NCBI GenBank assembly: GCA_934481355.1
Contig: CAKSPH010000009.1
Coordinates: 21,038-85,037, forward strand
Direction: 5' to 3'
Length of the DNA: 64,000 nt
From: an uncultured Oscillospiraceae bacterium
GTDB taxonomy: Bacteria; Bacillota; Clostridia; Oscillospirales; Ruminococcaceae
Shown: one piece after another, positions 27,045 through 35,786 of the stretch
How the letters are laid out: the number at the start of each line of letters is the position of its first letter
How positions within the stretch are numbered: position 1 is the stretch's first letter
Program-made: the position numbers and the translations under genes
The notes under the pieces: model-generated
The model's input: the letters and a program-made list of their open reading frames with translations, nothing else
Databases searched by the model: none
What the model was told of the DNA's origin: nothing

Positions 27045-30035
27045 ATGAATAAAAAGGCAAGGATAACGGCGGTTTCGCTGTGCGCTGCCCAGTTGGTGAC
27101 TATGATACCGCTGACATCGGCGGCTTTCGCCGCTTCTTCTGAGCTGAGCGTGAATACCATTGCGGTCGGTGAGAATCACAGTCTGGTTATAAAGAGCGAT
27201 ATGTCGCTCTGGGCTGCCGGAGATAACAGCAGCGGACAGCTCGGCGCCGGCTCAGATACAGAGAGCTCCAACGGCGTAAAGATAATGGACAAGGTGGCAT
27301 ATATAGCGGCAAATGACGACGCAAGCTTCGCAATAGACGCAAACGGCACTCTTTATGGCTGGGGCGATAACTCCCACGGACAGATAAGCCCGGACTCTTC
27401 CGCGCAGGTGATATACAAGCCGCAGAAGCTGATGGATAATGTAGCGCAGGTCAGCGCGGGCGAAGAGCACACGGTCGCACTGCTTCAGGACGGCTCCGTT
27501 GTCGGCTGGGGCAGCAATGAGTACGGCGAGCTCGGAACTTCGTCAAACGGCAGGAAAAATTCCTCCACAAAGCTGATGGATAACGCCGTTGATATTGCGG
27601 CTGGCGATGGATTCACGCTTATCGTTACCAGGTCCGGCGAAGTATATGCTTCCGGAAATAACGAGGACGGACAGCTCGGCACGGGCGATTACAGGGATTA
27701 TTCTTCATTCCAGAAGGTCGTTTCCGGCGGCGCTGCCGAGGTCGAGGCAGGCAATACGCATTCCGTTCTGCTGATGAGCGACGGCACCGTAAAGACAACA
27801 GGCTCCAATGAAGACGGACAGCTCGGATATGACGGATACTCCAGCGGCAATTCCTTTGAGCGCGTAAGGGTTGACAGCGCAAGGGCGATATTTGCAGGCG
27901 GATCTTCCACCGGTATCGTGACCACAGGAGGAGTTGCATATACATGGGGCGCAGATGAAAGCGGTCAGCTCCACGATGGCGATACAGATGACGAGTATTA
28001 TCCTGTCAAGATCGCCAACGGCGCTGTTTCCGTGGCGCTGGGCGAGCATCATTCGCTTATGCTCAAGGATAACGGAAATGTGACTGCGGCGGGCACTGGC
28101 AGCTATGGCGAGCTTTTCACCACACAGAGCTCATTTGTTACAAAGCCTGCGTACACTGCGAAGGATATCGCGGTTTATTCAGCGGGTAAGGATCATTCCG
28201 CAGCTATCGACAATTCCGGCAGACTTTACACATGGGGCAACAACGACAAGGGGCAGCTCGGACTTGGCGATTATAATTCAAGAAGCACTCCCACTAAGGT
28301 GCGTCTGGACGATGAAGCAGTTAATGTGTGGTGCGGAAATAAGGTCACTATTGTACAGACCAAGGACAACACAACATATGTTTTCGGCGACAACAGCGGT
28401 TACCTTCTTGGCATGAAGACCAAGACGCAGGCTGTAAACAAACCAACTGAAAATGAGTACCTTTCTGGTACAGGCATTGACAAGATAGTTTTCAGCAGCG
28501 GATATGCGCTTGCTATAATGGGTGGCGATGTATATGGCTGGGGAACAAATTCCTCGGCAAGACTGTGCTCATGCGGAAAGACGGTAGCATATCCGGAGGT
28601 GCTGGATTCTGCGTTAAGGAATGCGTCAGATATCGCAGCAGCCGACAATTATGCCTTTGCAGTTGTTTCGGGAACCTTATATGGCTGGGGCGCAAACGGT
28701 TCCAAGCAGCTTGGTATGGAGACAGAGATCAAGACGGTCGATACTCCTGAAGCGATAATCATCAAGGATAAAAAGGATAATGAGCTTGGATTCTCTGCTG
28801 TTGCAGCATACGGCAGCCATGTGCTTGCAGCAACAACAGACGGCGATATATATGCATGGGGCGAAAACGGAAGCGGTCAGCTTGGTTCTGACAGCTACCG
28901 CCTTAGGAATCCTGAAAAGGTAAGCTATGCAGGCGAAATGATTGCAACAAGCAGCGATTTCTCTGCAATAATAGACGACAGTAAGGACGGTCTTATCCTT
29001 GCAGGAAGCAATGCAAAGGGTCAGCTCGGAAACGGCACCACCAAGAATTCCAGCATATTCTCCAAGTCCATTATGGACGATGTTAGGGCGGTAAGTCTTG
29101 GCGATAGTTTCGGCGGCTGTATAACCGATGAGAGTAAGCTTTACTGCTGGGGCGACAATACATATGGTCAGGTAGGAAACGGCTCCGGCGGTGCGAATAT
29201 CGATCCGCAGACTGTTTTCACTGATGGCCTCTGCAAGGCGGCAGTTCAGGCAAAGAGTATAGCTCTCGACAAGACCGAGGTTACGCTCGCGCCTAACAAG
29301 ACAGCAAGCCTCACGGCGACAGTAACACCTGATAATGCTTCCAACAAGACGGTTACATGGACCAGCTCTGATACGACAGTGGCAACGGTAAGCGGCAGCG
29401 GTGTTGTCAAGGCTGTAAAGAACGGTTCCGCTGTTATCACGGCAAAGACGGCAAATGGTCTTACTGCACAGTGCACTGTAACAGTATCCACACCGGTATC
29501 CAGCTTCTCCGTAACTCCCGGAAAGAGCAAGACTCTTAATATTGACGGTACGTTCACGTTCAAGTCAAAAATCTACCCGGCGAATGCAGACGACAAGACC
29601 CTGCTGTTCTCCTCCTCAGACGAGAGCGTAGCAGTCGTAGATGAAAACGGTACAGTTACCGCAGTGGCTCCCGGTACAACAAAGATCACTGTAACCGCAA
29701 AGACCAATACCGCAAAGACAAGAACTGTCACTGTTAATGTACGCCCGGCAAAGGTCAACATAACATACAGAAAGGCAACGACGGACGGAATAATCCTGGA
29801 GTGGGATCAGTCCGACTATGCGGAGGGATATGTGGTTTACCGCCGTAACTCCGCAAAGGGAAAGGGCAAGACTCTCGGTGAGATCGTTACGGACGACCCC
29901 GAGGAGATGAGCTTCATCGACAGCACCGCTGTCAAGGGCAAGACCTACTATTACTACATCAAGTCCTATATCACGGTCAATGGAAAGAAGCTCTATTCTT
30001 CTGCTTCCAGGATCTATAAGATAAAGGCTAAGTAA
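27045..30035 (+). CDS. Secreted RCC1-repeat propeller protein with two Big_2 Ig-like domains and a C-terminal FN3-like domain
   Basis: 996 residues, start ATG 27045 chosen for GGAGGGAG 6 nt upstream. A signal peptide covers about 1-30. Fourteen RCC1-type blades follow (for example LYTWGNNDKGQLGLGD and IYAWGENGSGQLG), enough for two seven-bladed propellers, up to about residue 735. Then come two bacterial Ig-like Big_2 domains (about 740-815 and 825-900, with SVAVVDENGTVTAVAPGTTKITV) and a fibronectin-III-like end (GIILEWDQSDYAEGYVVYRR). No sortase motif or membrane anchor is seen. Likely an extracellular binding protein; ligand unknown. Confidence 0.88.
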   Translation: MNKKARITAVSLCAAQLVTMIPLTSAAFAASSELSVNTIAVGENHSLVIKSDMSLWAAGDNSSGQLGAGSDTESSNGVKIMDKVAYIAANDDASFAIDANGTLYGWGDNSHGQISPDSSAQVIYKPQKLMDNVAQVSAGEEHTVALLQDGSVVGWGSNEYGELGTSSNGRKNSSTKLMDNAVDIAAGDGFTLIVTRSGEVYASGNNEDGQLGTGDYRDYSSFQKVVSGGAAEVEAGNTHSVLLMSDGTVKTTGSNEDGQLGYDGYSSGNSFERVRVDSARAIFAGGSSTGIVTTGGVAYTWGADESGQLHDGDTDDEYYPVKIANGAVSVALGEHHSLMLKDNGNVTAAGTGSYGELFTTQSSFVTKPAYTAKDIAVYSAGKDHSAAIDNSGRLYTWGNNDKGQLGLGDYNSRSTPTKVRLDDEAVNVWCGNKVTIVQTKDNTTYVFGDNSGYLLGMKTKTQAVNKPTENEYLSGTGIDKIVFSSGYALAIMGGDVYGWGTNSSARLCSCGKTVAYPEVLDSALRNASDIAAADNYAFAVVSGTLYGWGANGSKQLGMETEIKTVDTPEAIIIKDKKDNELGFSAVAAYGSHVLAATTDGDIYAWGENGSGQLGSDSYRLRNPEKVSYAGEMIATSSDFSAIIDDSKDGLILAGSNAKGQLGNGTTKNSSIFSKSIMDDVRAVSLGDSFGGCITDESKLYCWGDNTYGQVGNGSGGANIDPQTVFTDGLCKAAVQAKSIALDKTEVTLAPNKTASLTATVTPDNASNKTVTWTSSDTTVATVSGSGVVKAVKNGSAVITAKTANGLTAQCTVTVSTPVSSFSVTPGKSKTLNIDGTFTFKSKIYPANADDKTLLFSSSDESVAVVDENGTVTAVAPGTTKITVTAKTNTAKTRTVTVNVRPAKVNITYRKATTDGIILEWDQSDYAEGYVVYRRNSAKGKGKTLGEIVTDDPEEMSFIDSTAVKGKTYYYYIKSYITVNGKKLYSSASRIYKIKAK

Positions 30036-30066
30036 TTGATAACCTCTCTCCCCCCAATATAAATGG

Positions 30067-30095
30067 AAAAGGCAGTGCCCCGGCACTGCCTTTTT
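30067..30095. terminator. Bidirectional terminator between RCC1 gene and MacB-like permease
   Basis: GGCAGTGCC (30071-30079) and GGCACTGCC (30082-30090), flanked by AAAA and TTTTT, between convergent genes. Confidence 0.9.
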
Positions 30096-30112
30096 CCGTA
30101 TATGACATTATA

Positions 30113-31288
30113 TTACATTCTCAGAGCCTCAACCGGGTTAAGCGAAGCCGCCTTATACGCGGGGTAGGCTCCGAATACAGCCCCCACCGCTCCGGAGGCG
30201 AGCGCCGCTGTTCCGATTATAACGAGATTCACCGAGAACGGAACTCCGATTATCAGGCACCCCGCCGCTGAAATCAGCAGCCCGGCGGCAATTCCGGCGG
30301 CGCTGCCGAGCATTGTCAGCAGAACGGATTCCGAGAGGAATTCCCGGCAGATATCCCGGCTGGTGGCTCCTATCGACTTTTTTATGCCTATCTCGCGTGT
30401 GCGCTCGGTCACGCTCATCAGCATGGTGGTCATGACCGATATCCCGGATACCGCAAGGGAGATTCCGGCGACAAGCGACAGCGCGGTGGTCACTATCGAC
30501 AGGATATCCTCAAGCTGGCTTTTCTGCGACAGCAGATTGTTGACGATGAACGCGTCGGTCGTTCCATGGGTGCGGTCTAGGGCGGTATTCACCGCGTCCA
30601 CCACAGGAATGTCGGTGTTCATATCATCAAGCTTTACCGCAAGCTTGTCGTAGGTAGTGCGCCCGGTTAGCTGCTGCATGGTGCTTATGGGAATATACAT
30701 GAATCCAGGCATGATATTCGAAAGCATTCCCTGAAGGCTGGAGAGTCCGGATTCAGCCACGCCGATTATCTCAAATTCGTGGTATTTTCCTCCGAGGAAC
30801 ATTGACAGGTTTTTTCCGACAACGTTGCTTCTTCCGTAGGATTTCAGCGCGAACTGCTCGTCGATTACGCAGACTTTCAGATTCCCGGCGGAGTCGCTGT
30901 TGTTTATCAGTCTGCCGTGTTTTGCCTCAAGGGAGATAAGGCGGTCGGCGGACCTGTCCACTCCCCAGACATAGCTGTCAAGCCGTCTGCCTATCATTTT
31001 GGCTTCTGTTACGGAAGCCATCAGCGGCATTACATCGTTAACGCCGTCTACCCGGCGTACGGCGTCAACGTCCGCGTCTGTGAGGGTGACTGCAACGCTT
31101 TTCTCAGCGGACTGCACCAGCAGGGTATCAACACCCATCGTAACGAGCGTGGCGCTTACCTGCGAAGTCCCGACAGTTCCCACCGTGGAAACAAGCACCA
31201 CCGAGAGCACTCCCACGGCTATCCCGGCCATAGTGAGCAGAGAGCGCGTCCTGCTGCGGAAAATGTTGATAAATGCGGCTGTTCTCAT
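30113..31288 (-). CDS. MacB-type FtsX ABC permease without adjacent ATPase
   Basis: A 391-residue permease. N-terminal span (about 15-40, LLTMAGIAVGVLSVVLVSTVG), extracytoplasmic MacB_PCD domain, then three C-terminal spans with the FtsX pattern (MTTMLMSVTERTREIGIKKSIGATSRDI at about 290-315). The start codon overlaps the stop of the adaptor gene before it (TAATG), so the two are co-translated. MacB systems need an ATP-binding partner; none lies beside this pair, so it must be supplied elsewhere or the system is incomplete. Confidence 0.88.
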   Translation of the reverse strand: MRTAAFINIFRSRTRSLLTMAGIAVGVLSVVLVSTVGTVGTSQVSATLVTMGVDTLLVQSAEKSVAVTLTDADVDAVRRVDGVNDVMPLMASVTEAKMIGRRLDSYVWGVDRSADRLISLEAKHGRLINNSDSAGNLKVCVIDEQFALKSYGRSNVVGKNLSMFLGGKYHEFEIIGVAESGLSSLQGMLSNIMPGFMYIPISTMQQLTGRTTYDKLAVKLDDMNTDIPVVDAVNTALDRTHGTTDAFIVNNLLSQKSQLEDILSIVTTALSLVAGISLAVSGISVMTTMLMSVTERTREIGIKKSIGATSRDICREFLSESVLLTMLGSAAGIAAGLLISAAGCLIIGVPFSVNLVIIGTAALASGAVGAVFGAYPAYKAASLNPVEALRM

Positions 31289-32226
31289 TACTCTACCCTC
31301 ACATAGCGATTGGCGGATATGGTTTCCGGCTGGAGGAATATGCGGTCGGCTGTGGTGGCGCCTTTGATTATTTCAGTCCCGTCTGAGAATTCCTCTCCGG
31401 TGAATATCTTGCGTTTCACTGCGGAACCGTCCTCATAAACGTAGATATATTCTCCCTCGTCGTCCTGACCTATCGCCTCGTAGGGGAGCACGCATATCCT
31501 GCGCGGGTCCGAGATACGGAACTGCACGTCCGCAGACAGCCCGGACTTAAGGCGTTCGTCTTTGGAATCCGGTGTGATGATAACGTCCACCACTGTTTCA
31601 AGGACTGCGCCGCTGTACTGGCTGCGCGCCGCGCCGGCTATCCTGGCGACTGTCCCGGTGAAAATATCGTCTGGATATGCCGGGCAGGTGAACTGCACCT
31701 CCTGCCCGGGATAAATCCGGGAGATATCAAGCTCGCTCACCGCCGCAGTCACGACCAGGGAATCCGTGCCGGCGATGGCGGCTATGCTGCTCCCGGCTTC
31801 AACGGAGGCTCCGTCCCCGGCGGTGTATATCACGCGCCCGGCGCGGTCGGCGGTTATCTCATCGGGGATAAGCGACATCGCTGTGGACAGGCTGGCGGTC
31901 GCGGCGGCGAGGTGCGACACCTTTCCCAAACTGCCGATGAACGCTTCGCTTGCGGAACGGTCAACCTCCGCGATAACGTCGCCAACCTCCACTTTGTCTC
32001 CCTCTCCGACAGTGTAATGGCCGATGACCAGCGGCAGGGCGGAGGTCACGCTGCTCTGACCTATGCAGCTGAGCGAGCCGCTTCCGCGGACGGTTTCGTT
32101 GTAGATGACCTCTTTAGGGGTGATGGTCTGGAGGGCGGGTACGCTTGCCTCAACGGCGGCGGGGAGCGCGGAAACTCCCGCGATAATGGCGGCGCAGACG
32201 GCGGCGAGGGCAATGTATTTCTTCAT
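31288..32226 (-). CDS. HlyD/RND-type efflux adaptor (membrane fusion protein)
   Basis: 312 residues starting at 32226 (MKKYIALAAVCAAIIAG), chosen for AAAGGAA before it. N-terminal signal anchor, then a barrel-sandwich pattern (YTVGEGDKVEVGDVIAEVDRSAS ... GRVIYTAGDGASVEAGSSIAAI), a beta-barrel (VQFTCPAYPDDIFTGTVARIAG) and a membrane-proximal end. The helical hairpin is very short, as in Gram-positive adaptors. It pairs with the permease at 30113 through a 1-nt overlap. Confidence 0.87.
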   Translation of the reverse strand: MKKYIALAAVCAAIIAGVSALPAAVEASVPALQTITPKEVIYNETVRGSGSLSCIGQSSVTSALPLVIGHYTVGEGDKVEVGDVIAEVDRSASEAFIGSLGKVSHLAAATASLSTAMSLIPDEITADRAGRVIYTAGDGASVEAGSSIAAIAGTDSLVVTAAVSELDISRIYPGQEVQFTCPAYPDDIFTGTVARIAGAARSQYSGAVLETVVDVIITPDSKDERLKSGLSADVQFRISDPRRICVLPYEAIGQDDEGEYIYVYEDGSAVKRKIFTGEEFSDGTEIIKGATTADRIFLQPETISANRYVRVE

Positions 32227-32310
32227 GGGAACGTCATTCCTTTCAATAAAATCAACAGCATTATTGTGGGATTTAATTGCGGAAATATTCCGGCAAAAGA
32301 CATAAATTTT

Positions 32311-32343
32311 CACAAAAATAACCCCTCCCGTTTCCGGGAGGGG
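32311..32343 (-). terminator. Terminator of the 391-residue unknown gene
   Basis: CCCCTCCCG (32322-32330) and CGGGAGGGG (32335-32343); on the minus strand followed by TTATTTTTG. Confidence 0.85.
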
Positions 32344-32369
32344 CGGTCGTATTTTATCGGATATTACCC

Positions 32370-33545
32370 TTACTCGTCATTCATGTCCTCAATGGAATCG
32401 GACATATCCTGAACAGCGCCGTTCAGCTCGTCGATGGCAGAGGATATTTCGTCGGTGATATTATCTATCTGGTCGCTGAACTTATCCATGATATCGCTGC
32501 ATATATCGTCTATGTCGATATCGTCCGGACCTCTGCCGCTGATCGCCCTGCTGACTGCATTGCCTATTTCTTCGCCAAGGCTTGCGTAAAGCCCGGAAAT
32601 GCCGTCCAGCTTTTTGGATATCTCGTCCGTCGCAAAGGTTACTATGCCATTCAGCGCGTGCGCCTGGGTCATCAGTTCTTCGGCGGCATGGAAAGAGGGT
32701 TCGTGCTTTTCCGGGACATTGGCGGATCTGTTGTGCTTTTCGCGCAGCGCCCGGGTGGAATACCATGTGTTCGCAGGCCAGCCGTCCGCGAAAATGATAT
32801 TGTGCCGCTGAGGTCTTTCGCTTTCAAACTCGTCCACGGTATCCGGCAGAGCTGCGTATTCCTCAATGGGCTTTGCCGTCATGACGGTCATGTATGCCCG
32901 CTGAGCCACGAAGCGGAGCTGTGTGTATTCATTGTCCGCTGTCATGAACGGAATTTCGTAGAGCTCCCACCCGTTCACCTTTTTGAGCGGTTTTATAAAG
33001 TTCCGGTTGAGATTGAACGTGTAGCGCTCCTCATATTCGTTGTTGAACACTACCTCAAACCTGCACACCTCGTTGTTATTGTCATTCTCGCCGCCGTTGA
33101 GCCAGAATGTAAACGTGTGGAGTGTTTTCTTCGGCAGAATGAGCTGCTTTGTGACTATCTCAGTCCAGTTGTAGCCCCAGTCGCCGATGGTGCAGGCTTC
33201 AGCGAGTTTTCCGTCAGGACCCTGCATGAAGCTCCGGTTTCCGACGTTGGACTTCTGGCAGTCCTTGTTGAAGCTCCATTCCCTTGCGTTGAAGTAAAGG
33301 CGGTTCACTGGCTGCTCCTGTACGGGCTTGTTTTCGTTAAGGGTATTTATGTTATCCATCTTTATGTCCTCCGTAATTTCTGCGTCGGACACGCTTTCAA
33401 GACGAATCATACTGTCGTTCACATAACGTGCCCGACCTTTTTTCACCAGTCCCGCCGCCCGTTTTGGGTAGGTGAGACCGATGCGTTCGCCGTCCTGCGA
33501 TAAGACAGTGACGGTCTGATGTGCGCTGGCTTCGTTTTTTGTCAT
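32370..33545 (-). CDS. Cytoplasmic protein of unknown function with N-terminal KGRARYVND motif
   Basis: 391 residues. Start ATG 33545 is set by GGAGGGG 9 nt upstream and by a promoter at 33613-33641; the longer open frame is not supported. Residues 1-50 (VTVLSQDGERIGLTYPKR, then AAGLVKKGRARYVNDSMIRL) are a motif I associate with clostridial proteins of unknown role, and it loosely recalls the short RRXRR/PLMP domain. The middle (about 80-250) is beta-rich and aromatic, like a carbohydrate- or ligand-binding jelly roll. The C-terminal ~80 residues are acidic helix (ISSAIDELNGAVQDMSDSIED), probably a coiled coil. No signal peptide. Confidence 0.65.
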   Translation of the reverse strand: MTKNEASAHQTVTVLSQDGERIGLTYPKRAAGLVKKGRARYVNDSMIRLESVSDAEITEDIKMDNINTLNENKPVQEQPVNRLYFNAREWSFNKDCQKSNVGNRSFMQGPDGKLAEACTIGDWGYNWTEIVTKQLILPKKTLHTFTFWLNGGENDNNNEVCRFEVVFNNEYEERYTFNLNRNFIKPLKKVNGWELYEIPFMTADNEYTQLRFVAQRAYMTVMTAKPIEEYAALPDTVDEFESERPQRHNIIFADGWPANTWYSTRALREKHNRSANVPEKHEPSFHAAEELMTQAHALNGIVTFATDEISKKLDGISGLYASLGEEIGNAVSRAISGRGPDDIDIDDICSDIMDKFSDQIDNITDEISSAIDELNGAVQDMSDSIEDMNDE

Positions 33546-33835
33546 GGGTGGCTTCCCCTCCAACGTGATGTATGCTTCTGCTTTTTTGTTATGTGCGCAG
33601 TCCACCATATTTATTGTAGCAAAAAATACAGGGACTGTCAATATGATATCATAGACAAAGTTTTGTGGTGTTGATTGTTGAAAAAAACGGAGTTTCCGGG
33701 TGCGTCTGCCGTGTTTTGTTGAAATATTACGGGCTACGGCAGCATAAAAGCTGCTCATTTTATATTGCTTATGTATATTTTGCTGGGTCGGCTATATGAA
33801 AATTGCATTTTTCTCAAAAAAAGCAGAAAAAATTG
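33546..33835. other. Intergenic region between divergent promoters
   Basis: Apart from the minus-strand promoter at 33613-33641 and the ilvE promoter beginning at 33836, this AT-rich DNA shows no gene. Two TTGTTGAAA-type words occur at about 33670-33680 and 33717-33724. Confidence 0.4.
33613..33641 (-). promoter_or_regulatory. Promoter of the 391-residue unknown gene
   Basis: Minus strand TTGACA (33636-33641), 17-bp spacer, TACAAT (33613-33618). Confidence 0.7.
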
Positions 33836-33864
33836 TTTACAAGTCGGCGCAATAGTGATATAAT
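33836..33864 (+). promoter_or_regulatory. ilvE promoter
   Basis: TTTACA (33836-33841), 17-bp spacer, TATAAT (33859-33864). Confidence 0.75.
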
Positions 33865-33930
33865 AAAAGTGTATTATTAAAACAAGGTACAGCCCGGCGT
33901 AATGCAGGGCGTACTGGAAAGGATACAACA

Positions 33931-34995
33931 ATGGATATCAGAATCGAAAAAACAACACACCCCAAGCAGAAGCCCGCTGATGAAACCAAGCTCGGCTTCG
34001 GTCATATCTTTACCGACCATATGTTCGTCATGGAGTACGACGAAGGTCAGGGCTGGCATGACGCACGCATCGTGCCCTATGGTCCTATCGAGCTTATGCC
34101 GTCCGCAATGGTCCTCCACTATGGTCAGGAGATCTTCGAGGGCATGAAGGCTTACAGAACTCCCAGCGGAGACATTCAGTTCTTCCGCCCGGAGGAGAAC
34201 TTCAAGAGAATGAACGTTTCTGCTGAGAGACTTGTTATCCCGCAGATAAACGAGAAGGACGCGCTTCAGGCTCTGCACACCCTCGTTGAGATAGACAAGG
34301 ACTGGGTTCCGCATATCGACGGCGCTTCTCTGTATATCCGTCCGTTCATTTTTGCGGCTGATCCGTTCCTCGGCGTACGTCCCGGCGAAAAGTACTATTT
34401 CATGATCATCATGAGCCCGTCCGGCGCATATTACAGCACCGGAATCAATCCTGTTAACATCTACGTTGAGACCAACTATGTACGCGCGGTAAGAGGCGGT
34501 ATGGGCTTCACCAAGACCGGCGGCAACTATGCTGCTTCCCTTGCAGGTCAGGACGAGGCGCACAAGCAGAACTACTCCCAGGTACTGTGGCTTGACGGTG
34601 TTGAGCGCAAGTACATAGAGGAAGTCGGCGCAATGAACATTATGTTCGTTATCGACGGCGAGGTAGTTACTCCGTCCCTTCAGGGCAGCATTCTTTCCGG
34701 TATCACCAGAAAGTCCGCGCTGGAGCTTTGCAGAAAGTGGGGCATGAAGGTTTCCGAGCGCCGTATCACAATTCAGGAGGTCGCTGACGCTTACGATGCA
34801 GGCAAGCTGGACGAGGTATTCGGAACAGGTACGGCGGCTGTCGTTTCTCCGGTAGGTCACCTCAAGTGGGGCGACAAGATCATGGAGATCGGCAACGGCA
34901 AGATCGGCCCGATCACCCAGAAGCTCTACGACACCATGACAGGTATGCAGTACGGCAAGATCCCGGACGATATGGGCTGGATAGAGAAGCTCTGA
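33931..34995 (+). CDS. ilvE: Branched-chain amino acid aminotransferase
   Basis: PLP-dependent transaminase for the last step of leucine, isoleucine and valine synthesis. The 354 residues fit the longer BCAT group (BCAT-II/Bacillus YbgE). The PLP lysine region reads GMGFTKTGGNYAASLAGQDEAH and the cofactor loop GTGTAAVVSPVGHLKWGD is intact. GAAAGG precedes the ATG. No other branched-chain genes are nearby. A terminator at 35018-35056 separates it from the GNAT gene. Confidence 0.95.
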   Translation: MDIRIEKTTHPKQKPADETKLGFGHIFTDHMFVMEYDEGQGWHDARIVPYGPIELMPSAMVLHYGQEIFEGMKAYRTPSGDIQFFRPEENFKRMNVSAERLVIPQINEKDALQALHTLVEIDKDWVPHIDGASLYIRPFIFAADPFLGVRPGEKYYFMIIMSPSGAYYSTGINPVNIYVETNYVRAVRGGMGFTKTGGNYAASLAGQDEAHKQNYSQVLWLDGVERKYIEEVGAMNIMFVIDGEVVTPSLQGSILSGITRKSALELCRKWGMKVSERRITIQEVADAYDAGKLDEVFGTGTAAVVSPVGHLKWGDKIMEIGNGKIGPITQKLYDTMTGMQYGKIPDDMGWIEKL

Positions 34996-35017
34996 TTCTG
35001 TTGACGGATTGAATATT

Positions 35018-35056
35018 ACCGCGCCGGTATTACTTTTGGTATACCGGCACGGTTTT
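35018..35056 (+). terminator. Terminator after ilvE
   Basis: ACCGCGCCGGTAT (35018-35030) and ATACCGGCACGGT (35041-35053) pair with one mismatch and are followed by TTTTG. The next Shine-Dalgarno is only 8 bp further. Confidence 0.8.
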
Positions 35057-35073
35057 GTATCAGGAGGGCGGAA

Positions 35074-35526
35074 ATGGAGATAAAATATCGCAGGCTTATA
35101 TCAGACGACCTTGACAGGTTCATTGCTATGCGTATAAATCAGCTCCGCGAGGAAGGCGCAAAGGATGACGCAGACCTGCGCCCGGCGCTTCTGGACTATT
35201 ACACCCGGCATATGGCTGACGGCACATTTGTTTCATGGCTGGCGGTGGACGGGGAAAGAATAGTCGGTACATCCGGGATGTCCTTTGTCGAAAAGCCGCC
35301 GTATTTCGGCTGCCCGAGCGGGAAAATGGGTCTGCTGTCGAGTATGTACACCGACCCGGAATACCGCAGGCAGGGCATAGCCCGGGACCTTCTGTCGAGA
35401 GTTGTCGGAGAGGCGCGGCGGTACGGCTGCGGCACTGTGCAGATAACCGCCTCGGATATGGGCGTACTGCTGTATACGGATTTCGGATTCGTAAAGAATG
35501 GCAATTTCATGCAGTATAGGCTGTGA
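35074..35526 (+). CDS. GNAT-family N-acetyltransferase
   Basis: 150 residues with the GNAT fold. The acetyl-CoA loop is seen in LLSSMYTDPEYRRQGIARDLLSRVV (about 90-113), and the C-terminal beta strand in LYTDFGFVKNG. The N-terminal region has the short-chain pattern RFIAMRINQLREEGAKDD seen in many uncharacterised clostridial GNATs. CAGGAGGG precedes the ATG. Substrate unknown. It lies just after the ilvE terminator with no clear promoter, so it depends on read-through or a weak promoter. Confidence 0.85.
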   Translation: MEIKYRRLISDDLDRFIAMRINQLREEGAKDDADLRPALLDYYTRHMADGTFVSWLAVDGERIVGTSGMSFVEKPPYFGCPSGKMGLLSSMYTDPEYRRQGIARDLLSRVVGEARRYGCGTVQITASDMGVLLYTDFGFVKNGNFMQYRL

Positions 35527-35566
35527 GCGGTTTTCTGAAAATACTGTGAAATTGTCATTCCCGGGG

Positions 35567-35596
35567 TTGACAGTTAATTGATTATGGTGCTATAAT
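35567..35596 (+). promoter_or_regulatory. mgtE promoter
   Basis: TTGACA (35567-35572), 18-bp spacer, TATAAT (35591-35596). This gives a leader of about 185 nt before mgtE. Confidence 0.75.
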
Positions 35597-35635
35597 TATC
35601 ACGTTGCAAAAATCGTAAAAGAGAGGTGAGCAGAG

Positions 35636-35713
35636 TTGAAAAATGGTGACAGTCACGGGCAAAGTACACGGTATGCTGCCCGGAATCGCGGCTCTGCCCG
35701 CTTCAAAAAGTAA
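35636..35713 (+). CDS. 25-codon leader ORF upstream of mgtE
   Basis: TTG start at 35636 with AGAGGTG 7 nt before it. The predicted peptide MKNGDSHGQSTRYAARNRGS then ARFKK is rich in arginine, lysine and polar residues, and it ends 73 bp before mgtE. Inside it, GTATGCTGCC (35671-35680) can pair either back to GGGCA (35657-35661) or forward to GGCGCATAC (35718-35726). Translation of the ORF would affect which forms, as in attenuation leaders such as MgtL of Salmonella. That it regulates mgtE is inference; no M-box was found. Confidence 0.55.
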   Translation: MKNGDSHGQSTRYAARNRGSARFKK

Positions 35714-35786
35714 TATAGGCGCATACTGTGCCCGGCTTCACTTTCACTCAGATGCAGCATAATTTGATGAAAGGCAGGGTACTACT

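Noticed and set aside
35597..35786. M-box (Mg2+) riboswitch in the mgtE leader
   Set aside because: AGGTGAG and CTGCCC words occur, but the conserved M-box core order and the ACGCCAA/GGGTCAACA segments are missing; a leader ORF explains the sequence better.
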